40,785 nucleotides of DNA from JANJUB01 sp964586225. Lineage in GTDB: Bacteria; Armatimonadota; Fimbriimonadia; Fimbriimonadales; Fimbriimonadaceae. Position 1 is the first letter of the stretch, and the number at the start of each line of letters is the position of its first letter. The position numbers and the translations under genes were made by a program. The DNA lies in NCBI GenBank assembly GCA_964586225.1, contig CAZPHD010000028.1:1-40785 (forward strand), in the 5' to 3' direction. Of the stretch, positions 24,638 to 32,745 are shown one piece after another. The notes under the pieces are model-generated. The model ran no database searches. It was not told where the DNA came from and was given only the letters and a program-made list of their open reading frames with translations.

Positions 24638-25714
24638 CTCGTAGCGGGTGTTGCGCCGGCGAGGCTCGTAGCCACCCGCTCCGATCAGCCGCTCGAACTC
24701 GCCCGCATCCAGGATGAACTTATTGCCCTTCGCCGACACGACTTGCTCCTCGATCATCACCGAGCCGAAGTCGTTCGCGCCGTAGTTCAGCGCGAGCTGG
24801 GCGATCTTGGGGCCCTGCGTGAGGATCGAAACCTGGAGGTTGTCGATGTTGTCGAGGAAGATGCGCGAGACGGCGACGGTGCGCAGGTAGTCGGCGCCCG
24901 AGGCTTTGCGCGGGATGGGCAGGTCGGTGTCCTCGGGTTGGAAGTTCCACGTGATGAACGCACGGAACGGCGCGCACTCATCCTGCAGGTCGCGGATGCG
25001 GGTCAGGTGCTCGACGCGGTCCTCGACAGTCTCGACATGGCCGAACATCATGGAGGCGGTCGATCGGATGCCGAGCTCGGCGGCGGTGCGCATGCACTCC
25101 AGCCACTCGTCGGTCGTGTCCTTGTAAGGCGCGATGATCTTGCGCACGCGGTCGACGAGGATTTCGCCACCCGCGCCGGGGATCGAGTGGAGACCCGCCG
25201 CCTTCAGCCGCTCCAGGGTCTCGCGCAGCCGCAGCTTGCTGATGTGGGCGATGTAGATGATCTCGGCGGGCGAGAGCGCGTGGAGGATAACGTCGGGATA
25301 GTGCGACTTGATGAGCGAGAAGATCCGCTCGTAGTAGTCAATCTTCAGCTTCGGATTCAGTCCGCCTTGGAAGAGAATCTCGACGCCGCCCTTGGCCACG
25401 GTGTCGCCGACCTTGGCGAGAATCTCTTCGTCGCTCAGCAAGTAGCCTTCATTATGGTTGGGCACGCGGTAGAACGCGCAGAACTTGCACCGCACCCAGC
25501 ACACATTGGTGTAGTTCAGAATGCGGCCGATGATGTAGCTGACTGTGCGACCGGGGACGCGTTCCTGACGTCGGTGATCCGCCATCGCCGCGAGGTCGAG
25601 GAGGTTGGGATGGTGGAAGAGCGCGAGGGCGTCTTCGGGGGTTATGCGCTGACCGGAGTAGACCTTGTCGGCAATGGCGTCGATAGTGGCGGGAGATGGG
25701 GCGACGGTCGCCAT
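24614..25714 (-). CDS. mqnC: Cyclic dehypoxanthinyl futalosine synthase
   Basis: A 366-residue radical SAM enzyme of the futalosine menaquinone pathway, which cyclises dehypoxanthine futalosine. The iron-sulfur motif is NVCWVRCKFCAFYR (C-x3-C-x2-C), followed by GGVEILFQGGLNPKL, IPGAGGEILVDRVR, STASMMFGHVET and the C-terminal YEPRRRNTRYELL. It resembles MqnC more than the paired MqnE, which acts earlier in the pathway. No other mqn gene is in the window. Confidence 0.93.
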   Translation of the reverse strand: MATVAPSPATIDAIADKVYSGQRITPEDALALFHHPNLLDLAAMADHRRQERVPGRTVSYIIGRILNYTNVCWVRCKFCAFYRVPNHNEGYLLSDEEILAKVGDTVAKGGVEILFQGGLNPKLKIDYYERIFSLIKSHYPDVILHALSPAEIIYIAHISKLRLRETLERLKAAGLHSIPGAGGEILVDRVRKIIAPYKDTTDEWLECMRTAAELGIRSTASMMFGHVETVEDRVEHLTRIRDLQDECAPFRAFITWNFQPEDTDLPIPRKASGADYLRTVAVSRIFLDNIDNLQVSILTQGPKIAQLALNYGANDFGSVMIEEQVVSAKGNKFILDAGEFERLIGAGGYEPRRRNTRYELLDAPNP

Positions 25715-25750
25715 GGTCTTAGATTCTACTCGTGTGGCGGTTCAAACGGC

Positions 25751-26005
25751 TCAGGCGACCCGCTGACCGATGGGTTTGGGCACCCAATCATTGAACTCAT
25801 CTTCGGTGATACGCCCGTGGTGGTAGAGCACCTCGCCCGCCAGCTGGAATCGCTTGGTGAAGGCGTGGCGAACCCACGCGCGAGCAGCCAGTTCGCCTTG
25901 ACGGACGCGCCGTTCCATCTCGTCAAGGGTGAGGGTATCGCCCTCGTTGCCGGCTTCATCGATCGTCCACCGACCCATGAAATCTCGGAGTCCAAGCCAG
26001 TACAT
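25751..26005 (-). CDS. Small protein of unknown function (84 aa)
   Basis: An 84-residue protein beginning MYWLGLRDFMGRWTIDEAG; the block LTLDEMERRVRQGELAARAWVRH is helical and the end (FNDWVPKPIGQRVA) is less so. Only the start from 26005 is considered, because the open frame further upstream runs through the tRNA gene. AAAAGG lies just before the ATG. I do not recognise the family. It lies between the tRNA and mqnC on the same strand, 36 bases before mqnC. Confidence 0.55.
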   Translation of the reverse strand: MYWLGLRDFMGRWTIDEAGNEGDTLTLDEMERRVRQGELAARAWVRHAFTKRFQLAGEVLYHHGRITEDEFNDWVPKPIGQRVA

Positions 26006-26053
26006 ACCTTTTCGACGCAAGGGAGCGTCGGGACGTTGCACGGAAGTGGGAAG

Positions 26054-26129
26054 TGGCGCGCTCGAGAGGACTCGAACCTCCGACCTACAGGTCCGCAACC
26101 TGTTGCTCTATCCACTGAGCTACGAGCGC
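26054..26129 (-). tRNA. tRNA-Arg, anticodon GCG
   Basis: A full cloverleaf: acceptor GCGCTCG/CGAGCGC, D-arm GCTC-AGTGGATA-GAGC, anticodon stem ACAGG/CCTGT with loop TTGCGGA, T-arm GGAGG-TTCGAGT-CCTCT, discriminator G and an encoded CCA (26054-26056). The loop positions 34-36 read GCG, for Arg codons CGC and CGU. Most bacteria use ACG (deaminated to inosine) for these, so this anticodon is unusual. A TATCCT -10 box (26140-26145 on the minus strand) lies 10 bases before the first base. Confidence 0.95.
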
Positions 26130-26139
26130 GTAGGTCAAA

Positions 26140-26171
26140 AGGATACCCGAAGCCAGCGCGTCCGGTATCCT
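26140..26171. promoter_or_regulatory. Divergent -10 boxes in a palindrome
   Basis: AGGATACC (26140-26147) and GGTATCCT (26164-26171) are inverted copies. Read on either strand, each holds TATCCT as a -10 box, one facing the tRNA and one facing the lipoprotein gene, whose ATG is nine bases after the box. Confidence 0.45.
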
Positions 26172-26179
26172 CTAGATTC

Positions 26180-26629
26180 ATGAAGCGACTACTTCTCCCC
26201 CTGGCTCTCGCGGGCCTCTTCGTTGTGGCCTGCAAGCCGGCCGGACCGAGCCTTGATGGTAGCTGGACCATGGGCGGCGATGCGTTCAAGGACATCCCCG
26301 GCGGCAAGGGCGAAGGAACGCTCACCTTCAGCGGCGATAAGATCGAAATGGTGATGGTGATCAACGCCGATGAGATCGGAACCCTGAAGATGACGGCCAG
26401 CGGAACCTATGTGCTTGAGAAGGAAGAGATGACTCCGACCTTCACCAGCGCCAAGGCCGACTTCAGCGGCGTCAAAGCTGAGATTCGGCCGATGATTGAG
26501 GGAACCTTCAAGGAAGACGACGTGAAGCAGCAGATGAACAAGAACACCAAGAGCACCATCAAGTTCATTAATGACAACGAAGTCGAAATGAAGAACAACG
26601 AAGGCACCGTCACGCTCAAGCGCAAGTAA
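26180..26629 (+). CDS. Lipoprotein of unknown function
   Basis: A 149-residue lipoprotein: signal peptide MKRLLLPLALAGLFVVACKP with lipobox VVAC and the acylated Cys at 18. The remainder, with SLDGSWTMGGDAF and strands such as GEGTLTFSGDKIEMVMVI and GTLKMTASGTYVLE, is beta-rich and resembles small lipocalin-like or META-like extracytoplasmic domains; this is an impression of fold only. No ribosome site precedes the ATG; the short distance to a TATCCT box suggests a leaderless or near-leaderless message. aroC follows six bases after its stop. Confidence 0.85.
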   Translation: MKRLLLPLALAGLFVVACKPAGPSLDGSWTMGGDAFKDIPGGKGEGTLTFSGDKIEMVMVINADEIGTLKMTASGTYVLEKEEMTPTFTSAKADFSGVKAEIRPMIEGTFKEDDVKQQMNKNTKSTIKFINDNEVEMKNNEGTVTLKRK

Positions 26630-26635
26630 GCCATC

Positions 26636-27739
26636 ATGGCCAGCTCGTTCGGCGTCCTCTTTCGAGTCACCACGTGGGGCGAGTCCCACGGTGGCGGAGT
26701 GGGAGTCGTGGTGGACGGATGTCCAGCCCGACTCCCAATCTCAATTGAGGGGATCCAAGCCGAACTCGACCGTCGTCGCCCTGGTCAATCGCACCTCGTC
26801 ACCCAGCGCAAAGAAAGCGACACCGTCGAAATCCTAAGCGGAGTTGAGGACGGCCACGCCCTCGGAACTCCGATCGCGATGCTCGTCCGCAATGAGGATG
26901 CCCGTAGCCGCGACTACGACGAGATGCGCACCAAGTATCGGCCCAGCCACGCCGACTTCACCTACGACGCCAAGTACGGCATCCGCGCGGTCTCTGGCGG
27001 TGGCCGGGCTAGTGCTCGGGAGACGATTGGCCGCGTGGCGGCAGGTGCGATTGCCAAACAGTTGTTGCGCACCTTAGGCGTCGAAGTCCTCGGGTGGGTG
27101 TCCCGAGTTCAGCATCTGGCCGCCGATGTCGACCCCCTATCGGTCACGCTGGCGGACATCGAAGCCACTCCGGTCCGATGCCCCGATCCCGAAGCCGCCG
27201 CCGCGATGATCGCGCTGATTGAAGCTATTCGTAAAGATGGTGACTCGGTCGGGGGGGTCGTGAGTTGCGTGGCTCATGGAGTCCCCGCCGGATGGGGCGA
27301 GCCCGTTTTTGACAAGCTTGAAGCCGACCTCGGCAAGGCTGTGCTCTCCCTGCCCGCCTGCAAGGGTTTCGAAGTTGGCAGCGGATTCTCAGGCACGTTC
27401 ATGACCGGTATGGAGCACAACGACGCGTTCCGCGCCGACGACGCCAAGCGGGTTTTCACCCCAAGCAACCGATCGGGCGGGATTCAGGGCGGCATCTCGA
27501 ACGGTATGCCGATCACGATGAATGCCGCGTTCAAACCCACGGCGACGGTGATGCACGAGCAAGACACGGTGACCTCCGATCACGAAAACACCACGCTGAA
27601 GGGCCGCGGACGCCACGATGCGTGCGTTTTGCCCCGTGCCGTCCCGATGGTCGAGGCCATGGTCGCGTTGGTGCTGGCGGATCATGCGCTCAGGCAAGCG
27701 GCTTTACGTTCGGTTAACGTAGACGGGATACAATGTTAA
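26636..27739 (+). CDS. aroC: Chorismate synthase
   Basis: A 367-residue enzyme that makes chorismate from 5-enolpyruvylshikimate-3-phosphate using reduced flavin. Signatures: GVLFRVTTWGESHGGGVGVVVDG, RRRPGQSHLVTQRKESD, GTPIAMLVRNEDARSRDY, RPSHADFTYDAKYG, SGGGRASARETIGRVAAGA and SNRSGGIQGGISNGMPI. Full length. Chorismate is also the start of the menaquinone route to which mqnC belongs. The gene starts six bases after the lipoprotein stop. Confidence 0.97.
   Translation: MASSFGVLFRVTTWGESHGGGVGVVVDGCPARLPISIEGIQAELDRRRPGQSHLVTQRKESDTVEILSGVEDGHALGTPIAMLVRNEDARSRDYDEMRTKYRPSHADFTYDAKYGIRAVSGGGRASARETIGRVAAGAIAKQLLRTLGVEVLGWVSRVQHLAADVDPLSVTLADIEATPVRCPDPEAAAAMIALIEAIRKDGDSVGGVVSCVAHGVPAGWGEPVFDKLEADLGKAVLSLPACKGFEVGSGFSGTFMTGMEHNDAFRADDAKRVFTPSNRSGGIQGGISNGMPITMNAAFKPTATVMHEQDTVTSDHENTTLKGRGRHDACVLPRAVPMVEAMVALVLADHALRQAALRSVNVDGIQC
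27703..27734 (+). promoter_or_regulatory. Pho-box-like direct repeat and -10 upstream of pstB
   Basis: TTTACG (27703-27708) and TTAACG (27714-27719) are direct repeats with 11-base spacing, the geometry of PhoP-type boxes, followed by TACAAT (27729-27734), 28 bases before the pstB ATG. They lie in the end of aroC. Only two half-sites are clear. Confidence 0.35.
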
Positions 27740-27761
27740 GGCGTGGCGTGCGCGCCCGGAG

Positions 27762-28580
27762 ATGAAAGTGCAAAGTCCAGACGTCGCCCCCGCATCCGTG
27801 CCCCCTTCAACGCCCCTCTTTGAGGGCGAACCGAAGCTCGCCGCGAAGGACGTTGACTTCTTTTACGGTTCATTCCAAGCGCTGAAGAAGATCAATCTCA
27901 GCATGCCCGCCAACCAAGTCACGGCCCTAATCGGGCCGTCCGGCTGTGGCAAATCCACGTTCCTGCGGTGCATCAACCGCATGAACGACCTGATCGACGG
28001 CACGCGCCTCACGGGTCAGATCACGCTCGACGGTCAGAGCATTTACGCACCGGAAGTCGACGTTGTCGCTCTGCGAAAGCGAATCGGCATGGTCTTTCAG
28101 AAGCCGAACCCGTTCCCGATGTCGATTTACGACAACATCGCCTATGGCCCGCGAATTCATGGCATCAAGGATCGCGATTCGCTTGATGGCATCGTAGAGC
28201 GGTGCTTACAGTCGGCGGCGCTGTGGGAGGAAGTCAAGGACAAGCTCAAGGAGAGCGGCAATGCCCTCTCCGGCGGTCAGCAGCAGCGGCTCTGCATCGC
28301 GAGGACGATGGCCGTGGATCCTGAGATCATCCTGATGGACGAGCCCTGCTCAGCGCTCGATCCGATCGCGACGGCGCGCATCGAAGACTTGATCTTCGAG
28401 CTCAAATCGCAATACACGATAGTGATCGTCACGCACAACATGCAGCAAGCACAGCGGACGAGCGACATCACCGCATTCTTCATGATGGGCGAGTTGATCG
28501 AAGTCGGCGCAACGCAAGACATCTTTCTTCTCCCGCAGAAGAAGCAGACCGAGGATTACATTTCGGGGCGGTTTGGATGA
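27762..28580 (+). CDS. pstB: Phosphate ABC transporter ATP-binding protein
   Basis: A 272-residue ATPase of the high-affinity phosphate importer. Walker A is GPSGCGKST, the Q-loop FQKPNPFPMSIYDNIAYG is typical of PstB, the signature LSGGQQQRLCIAR, Walker B IILMDEPCSALD, and the His switch ends VTHNMQQA. GGAG lies just before ATG 27762. The pstS, pstC, pstA and phoU partners are not in the window, so this is an isolated copy, probably controlled on its own by the upstream repeat. Its stop TGA abuts a heptamer tract. Confidence 0.95.
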   Translation: MKVQSPDVAPASVPPSTPLFEGEPKLAAKDVDFFYGSFQALKKINLSMPANQVTALIGPSGCGKSTFLRCINRMNDLIDGTRLTGQITLDGQSIYAPEVDVVALRKRIGMVFQKPNPFPMSIYDNIAYGPRIHGIKDRDSLDGIVERCLQSAALWEEVKDKLKESGNALSGGQQQRLCIARTMAVDPEIILMDEPCSALDPIATARIEDLIFELKSQYTIVIVTHNMQQAQRTSDITAFFMMGELIEVGATQDIFLLPQKKQTEDYISGRFG

Positions 28581-28584
28581 TTGC

Positions 28585-28655
28585 ATTTTGGATTTTTGAT
28601 TTTGGATTTTGGATTCCGAAAGGCGATCCCAAATCCAAAATCCAAAATCCAAAAT
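28585..28655. repeat. Inverted TTTTGGA heptamer tracts between convergent genes
   Basis: TTTTGGATTTTTGATTTTGG and further units (28585-28615) and the inverted run ending CCAAAATCCAAAATCTA (28629-28658) form a long hairpin around TTCCGAAAGGCGATCC. The left arm starts a few bases after the pstB stop, and the murQ stop (TAG) is part of the right arm's first unit. Confidence 0.85.
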
Positions 28656-29465
28656 CTACAGCCTTCCCAACTCCACCAACGCGGCCCGAAGGTTCCAATC
28701 GGTGGCTTCGAGCGCGGCAATCACCTCTTCCTCCGTCGCGTGCGTTAGGTCGCGCACAATCCTCACGCCCCGATCGCGGAGTTTAGCATTGCTCATCCTT
28801 AAGTCAACCATCAGGTTCTCAACGACCTTGCCCTGGAGCACCATGGCCGTTGTGGAGATGCGGTTCAGAACCAGCTTCTGAGACGTCCCGGCCTTGAGGC
28901 GAGTGGAGCCCGTAAGCACCTCGGGACCGGTCTTGAGCACGATCGCATGATCAGCGACTTCTTCGAGCGGACTCTTCACGTTGTTCACGACGGCACAGGT
29001 CCAAGCACCCTTGCGCTTGGCATGGCGTAGCGCAGCCACCGTAAACGGGGTTCGCCCCGAGGCGGCCAATCCGATGACGGCGTCGTGCCGCGAGACCTTG
29101 TGTTGGTTCAATGCCACAACGGCGGCGTGCTCATCATCCTCGGCGTTCTCCTGAGCTCTGGCCGCCGCCAGTTCGCCACCGGAGACGATGGCGACAAAGC
29201 GGTCTGGGTCAATCCCAAACGTAGGCGGCATCTCCGCCGCATCCATCACCGCGATGCGCCCGCTCGTCCCTGATCCGACGTACACCACTCTTCCTTGCTT
29301 GGCGAGCACACCTGCAACCCGCTCGGCGGCATAGGCAATAGCGTCGGTCTGGTCGCGGACCGCCCGAATGACCGCGGTCTCTTCTTCGGTCATGAGGCGC
29401 ACAATCTCGGCCGCCGACATGCGATCCAAACTGAATGAACGTGAGTTTCTTCCTTCCGTGCTCAT
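28656..29465 (-). CDS. murQ: N-acetylmuramic acid 6-phosphate etherase
   Basis: A 269-residue SIS-fold lyase that removes D-lactate from MurNAc-6-phosphate, giving GlcNAc-6-phosphate, in cell-wall recycling. Family marks: GRVVYVGSGTSGRIAVMDAAEMPPTFG, IVSGGELAAARAQENAEDD, VIGLAASGRTPF and GPEVLTGSTRLKAGTSQKLVLN. The ATG at 29463-29465 overlaps the end of the kinase gene by four bases. Last gene of the cell-wall operon. Confidence 0.95.
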   Translation of the reverse strand: MSTEGRNSRSFSLDRMSAAEIVRLMTEEETAVIRAVRDQTDAIAYAAERVAGVLAKQGRVVYVGSGTSGRIAVMDAAEMPPTFGIDPDRFVAIVSGGELAAARAQENAEDDEHAAVVALNQHKVSRHDAVIGLAASGRTPFTVAALRHAKRKGAWTCAVVNNVKSPLEEVADHAIVLKTGPEVLTGSTRLKAGTSQKLVLNRISTTAMVLQGKVVENLMVDLRMSNAKLRDRGVRIVRDLTHATEEEVIAALEATDWNLRAALVELGRL

Positions 29466-30355
29466 GCCGCTTCCTTCAATGCCCGATCTCGGGCCAACAG
29501 CGCCGCACCCCGGACCGGCGGTTGAGTTGACTTGACGACCTTGATCCCCTCGCGACACCCATCAAGAGCCGCTACAAACGCTTCGCGGAACACGGCGCGC
29601 TTCCACAGCCCCCCGGTCAGGGCCACCTGCGCATCGCGACGTTCGGGATGCCATTGTTCCAAATGGCGGATGACGGTCTCCGCCAGAATTTGCGAACGCG
29701 TCGCAAGATACTCGAGCGCATAGGGTTCTCCCGCGAGGGCGTCTTGGCCGAACGCGGTCGCCAAGCTGGAGAGCATCGCCGCGGGAGCAGAAGCCGCATA
29801 GAGGGCCGCACGGACGGCGTCGGGCTCATCACACCGAAACGTCATCGAAACCGCATGGCGTAGGCCAGGAGAGGCCGCCAGCGGGGCCTCTAGAAAGTGC
29901 CTCAGCGCGGCGCGCCCATAATCGAAGCCCGAGCCTTCGTCGCCAAGCAAGTAACCGCCCCCACCCGACCGCTCGACGCGTCCCTCCACCCACGAGCAGA
30001 CCACAGAACCCGTGCCCGCGATCACACACACATCGGTCTCTGGCGGTGCCGCCCAGAGCGCGGCGACATAGTCGGGCTCAAGCCAGAGCCGTGCTTGACC
30101 AATCAGGGGCCGCACTCTGGCCTCGGCTTGCTCACGTCGCTCGGCCGAGATCATGCCGGCAAAGCAGGCGCAAACGTAATCGACCGGTGGCAATCCCTCA
30201 AGAGCGCGATGAAGACTCCGATCGAGGACGTGATCGGGCGTGGTGGCCAGGTTCGCGCTACCGCCTTGAGCGAGGAAAACGGGCTCCAAATCGTCATCGA
30301 GCACGAGCGCACGACACGACGATCCTCCGCAATCCAATCCGAGATACAGCGCCAC
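29462..30355 (-). CDS. MurNAc/GlcNAc kinase, BadF/BadG family (MurK-like)
   Basis: A 297-residue ASKHA-fold sugar kinase: N-terminal phosphate loop LGLDCGGSSCRALVLDDD, adenosine motif CVIAGTGSVVCSW, GGGGYLLGDEGSGFDYG and a final ALTGGLWKRAV. The family includes bacterial GlcNAc kinases and the clostridial MurK, which phosphorylates MurNAc and GlcNAc next to murQ. Its coupling to murQ by a 4-base overlap supports MurNAc as substrate, an inference. The GTG at 30353-30355, just after the ftsA stop, is chosen as start. Confidence 0.85.
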   Translation of the reverse strand: MALYLGLDCGGSSCRALVLDDDLEPVFLAQGGSANLATTPDHVLDRSLHRALEGLPPVDYVCACFAGMISAERREQAEARVRPLIGQARLWLEPDYVAALWAAPPETDVCVIAGTGSVVCSWVEGRVERSGGGGYLLGDEGSGFDYGRAALRHFLEAPLAASPGLRHAVSMTFRCDEPDAVRAALYAASAPAAMLSSLATAFGQDALAGEPYALEYLATRSQILAETVIRHLEQWHPERRDAQVALTGGLWKRAVFREAFVAALDGCREGIKVVKSTQPPVRGAALLARDRALKEAA

Positions 30356-30357
30356 CG

Positions 30358-31587
30358 CTACTTCCCGCCGAAGATCGAGAACAGCGAGCGAACACGCCCC
30401 TTCCACGTGCCATCGCCACTCGCCACGTCGTATTCGTCGGCGTCGCTATCCAGAGCGAAACGCGCAAGCCCAACCGCCGTCGCGTATTCAGGGCGATTGA
30501 TCGAATGCTTAAGCTGACCCTCGACTTTGACGGCCCCGCGGCGCACCCGCATGTGCGCAAGATTGGCTTCAAACAAGTCTTCCGTGTTAGGAAGCTGAGA
30601 TCCGCCGCCGGTGAGAACCACTCCTCCTGGCAGCATGGCGTGGAGTCCGCTCTTCTCAATGTGTTGACGGACCATGATCGCAAGTTCGCGCATGCGGCTC
30701 TCGACGATTTCGCAGAAGACACGGCGCTGCATCGGTCGCGGGACTTCCTGGCCGATCTGGATGACGTCAAGCGAGTCGCCCTCGGGAACCATCGAAGCAA
30801 CTGCGCCGCCGTAGCGTAGCTTGAGCCGTTCGGCTTCATCGGGCGTCGTTTTGAGAAGTTTGCTCAGATCACTGGTTACGAGTTGACCGGCGATCGGCAG
30901 CGACGCGTGGTAGGCAATCGATCCGTTTGAAAAGACTGCGAGGTCCGTCGTGCCCCCACCGATGTCCACGACGACCACTCCGAGTTCGCGGTCTTGTTCA
31001 GTGAGCACACCCAAGCCAGACGCCAGCGGCATCAGCACCATGCCGTCGACCTTAGCGCCCGCCATTTGGACCACCCGCTCCAGGTTCTGAACGCTCGGTG
31101 TGTGGCCGGTGACGATATACGTTATGACCTCAAGCTTGCTGCCGTTCATGCCCACCGGCTTGGCGATCCCTCGCTGACCATTGACTCGAAACTCACGTGG
31201 GATCGCCTGAATCTGTTCACGGTCCGGCGGCATCATGAGCTGGCGGCTATGGTTGACGACGCGGAGCACATCGTCACTGTTGATCGGACGCGATTGCGGA
31301 ACGATGGGCACAAACCCCTGGGCGTTTACACCCTCGACATCGGTTCCGCCAATCGCTACGGTGAGCCGGCTGGCATCTTCACCGAGCGCATTCGAAACCT
31401 TGCGAATGACCTCGTTGACGGCCATTGAGGAGGCATCAAGATCGACGACCGCGCCACGGCGGACACCGCGGCACTCGGCCTGCGCCATGGCTACAACTTC
31501 GATGCCGCCATTAGCAGTGCTCCGCGCCGCCATACAGACGGCCTTGGTGGACCCAAGATCGAGGATAAAGACCAGATCGCTACTCAT
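30358..31587 (-). CDS. ftsA: Cell division protein FtsA
   Basis: A 409-residue actin-like protein that tethers the FtsZ ring to the membrane. Nucleotide motifs: FILDLGSTKAVCMAA at the start, VVVVDIGGGTTDLAVFSNG, and VVLTGGGSQLPNTEDL; the 1C subdomain is between. The C-terminal WKGRVRSLFSIFGGK forms the amphipathic membrane-targeting helix. ftsZ does not follow it, as it does in most clusters; a MurNAc kinase gene comes next. Overlaps sbp by four bases. Confidence 0.95.
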   Translation of the reverse strand: MSSDLVFILDLGSTKAVCMAARSTANGGIEVVAMAQAECRGVRRGAVVDLDASSMAVNEVIRKVSNALGEDASRLTVAIGGTDVEGVNAQGFVPIVPQSRPINSDDVLRVVNHSRQLMMPPDREQIQAIPREFRVNGQRGIAKPVGMNGSKLEVITYIVTGHTPSVQNLERVVQMAGAKVDGMVLMPLASGLGVLTEQDRELGVVVVDIGGGTTDLAVFSNGSIAYHASLPIAGQLVTSDLSKLLKTTPDEAERLKLRYGGAVASMVPEGDSLDVIQIGQEVPRPMQRRVFCEIVESRMRELAIMVRQHIEKSGLHAMLPGGVVLTGGGSQLPNTEDLFEANLAHMRVRRGAVKVEGQLKHSINRPEYATAVGLARFALDSDADEYDVASGDGTWKGRVRSLFSIFGGK

Positions 31588-31994
31588 GAGTTCGAAGTTG
31601 TCGAGGTCGCCGCGGTCACTTGCTCGCGCTCACGACGCGCACGTTCCCGATTATCTTGCCACTTTGTGAGCATCCAGCGTCGGATCAGACTAAGATTTGT
31701 AAAAATTCGGCTGCCCAAAACGATCGCCGCCACAAGATACATATCGATTCCGAGGCGATCGCCCAGCCAGGCGATGAAGAAGGCGATCAAAACATTCGCG
31801 ATGAACCCCGTGAAGAAGACATCGTTGCGGAACTTCCCTTCAAGTCCGGCGCGAATGCCACCCAGCACCGTGTCGACGCCGGCAATACAGGCAACGGCCA
31901 CGTAGCGCGCCCACTCACCCTTTAGAGGCGTAAACCCAACGAGGGGCACCAACACGATGCCAATGATGAGCGCCAATAGAGGCAACAAGATCAC
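31584..31994 (-). CDS. sbp: Small basic protein (DUF1290, Sbp)
   Basis: A 136-residue membrane protein: three hydrophobic helices (ILLPLLALIIGIVLVPLVGF, YVAVACIAGVDTVLGGI, FFTGFIANVLIAFFIAWLG and DMYLVAAIVLGSRIF), with GGIRAGLEGKFRNDVFFTGF typical of the family. Its C-terminal tail is basic (RRWMLTKWQDNRERARRERE). Family members sit in division clusters of Firmicutes and Actinobacteria; role unknown. ATG 31994 overlaps the DUF881 gene by four bases. Confidence 0.9.
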   Translation of the reverse strand: MILLPLLALIIGIVLVPLVGFTPLKGEWARYVAVACIAGVDTVLGGIRAGLEGKFRNDVFFTGFIANVLIAFFIAWLGDRLGIDMYLVAAIVLGSRIFTNLSLIRRWMLTKWQDNRERARREREQVTAATSTTSNS

Positions 31995-32743
31995 TTCTTG
32001 GCCTCGGGAACGGTCAGGAACTTACGCGCAGTGTTGCCCGAATACGCTTTGAACCGGTGCTTGGTCACCCGGTCGAGCTGCACCATGTTCGGGTCCATCG
32101 ACTTGAGCTCGTCCAGGATGCCTCCCGGCATTCTAATCGCGCCTTCCAGCGTCTTGGTGTCACCGATCACGCGGACCAGGACCGGGGACGCGATCGGAAC
32201 GCCTTCAACATGGATGACGGGCCCCACACAGCGAAAGCTCGTGTTCATGACGACGCGGTGACCATTGACTTCGATGGCTTCCGCACCCGAAGCCCACAGC
32301 TCGTTGACCACCCGCAACACATCACCGTCATGGATGATGCGGTCCTCGGGCGTTCCCGGAAGGGTCTCATCGGTGCTGTCACGCAACGTGATGGTCAAGC
32401 CCGGACCCTCAACCTCGGTCACGCCGCTGAACTTCTTGATCTCCTGCAGGCTGTCGTTCAAGACGGTGCTCTGCTTGCTACTGTCAGCCATGGCGTTCTG
32501 AAGCTTGGTGTTCTCCTCGCGGAGGCGGGTGACCTCTTCGGACAGCTTGGTCAGTTCGCCGAGATCAATCCGCCCCTCAAGGAAGCGGCGGCGGACATCG
32601 GGGGGAAGCTGGGCCGACCGCTCGGCCTGAGTTGTTTGATTGATCCAGGCCAAGGAAATCATCACGCCCAGAAGCAATGAAACCGCCGACACCGGTAGCT
32701 CCCACGATCCAGTATTCACATGCTTTCTAAACGGATTACTCAT
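31991..32743 (-). CDS. DUF881 family membrane protein
   Basis: A 250-residue bitopic protein: a short cytoplasmic N-terminus, one helix (VSAVSLLLGVMISLAWI), a coiled coil (LTKLSEEVTRLREENTKLQNAM) and the DUF881 domain (SGVTEVEGPGLTITLRDS ... HDGDVLRVVNELWASGAEAIEVNGHRVVMNTSFRCVGP). Family members (YlxW/YlxX) occur next to sbp and ftsQ; role in division or wall synthesis is probable but undetermined. Confidence 0.9.
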   Translation of the reverse strand: MSNPFRKHVNTGSWELPVSAVSLLLGVMISLAWINQTTQAERSAQLPPDVRRRFLEGRIDLGELTKLSEEVTRLREENTKLQNAMADSSKQSTVLNDSLQEIKKFSGVTEVEGPGLTITLRDSTDETLPGTPEDRIIHDGDVLRVVNELWASGAEAIEVNGHRVVMNTSFRCVGPVIHVEGVPIASPVLVRVIGDTKTLEGAIRMPGGILDELKSMDPNMVQLDRVTKHRFKAYSGNTARKFLTVPEAKK

Positions 32744-32745
32744 TT

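Noticed and set aside
24743..26629. A 628-codon open frame on the plus strand
   Set aside because: It runs antisense through mqnC and the 84-residue gene and across the tRNA gene. Only its last 150 codons, from the ATG at 26180, are a credible gene (the lipoprotein).
28585..28655. CRISPR array or other spaced direct repeats
   Set aside because: The heptamer units are contiguous and inverted around a loop, with no unique spacers of uniform length and no cas genes in the window.
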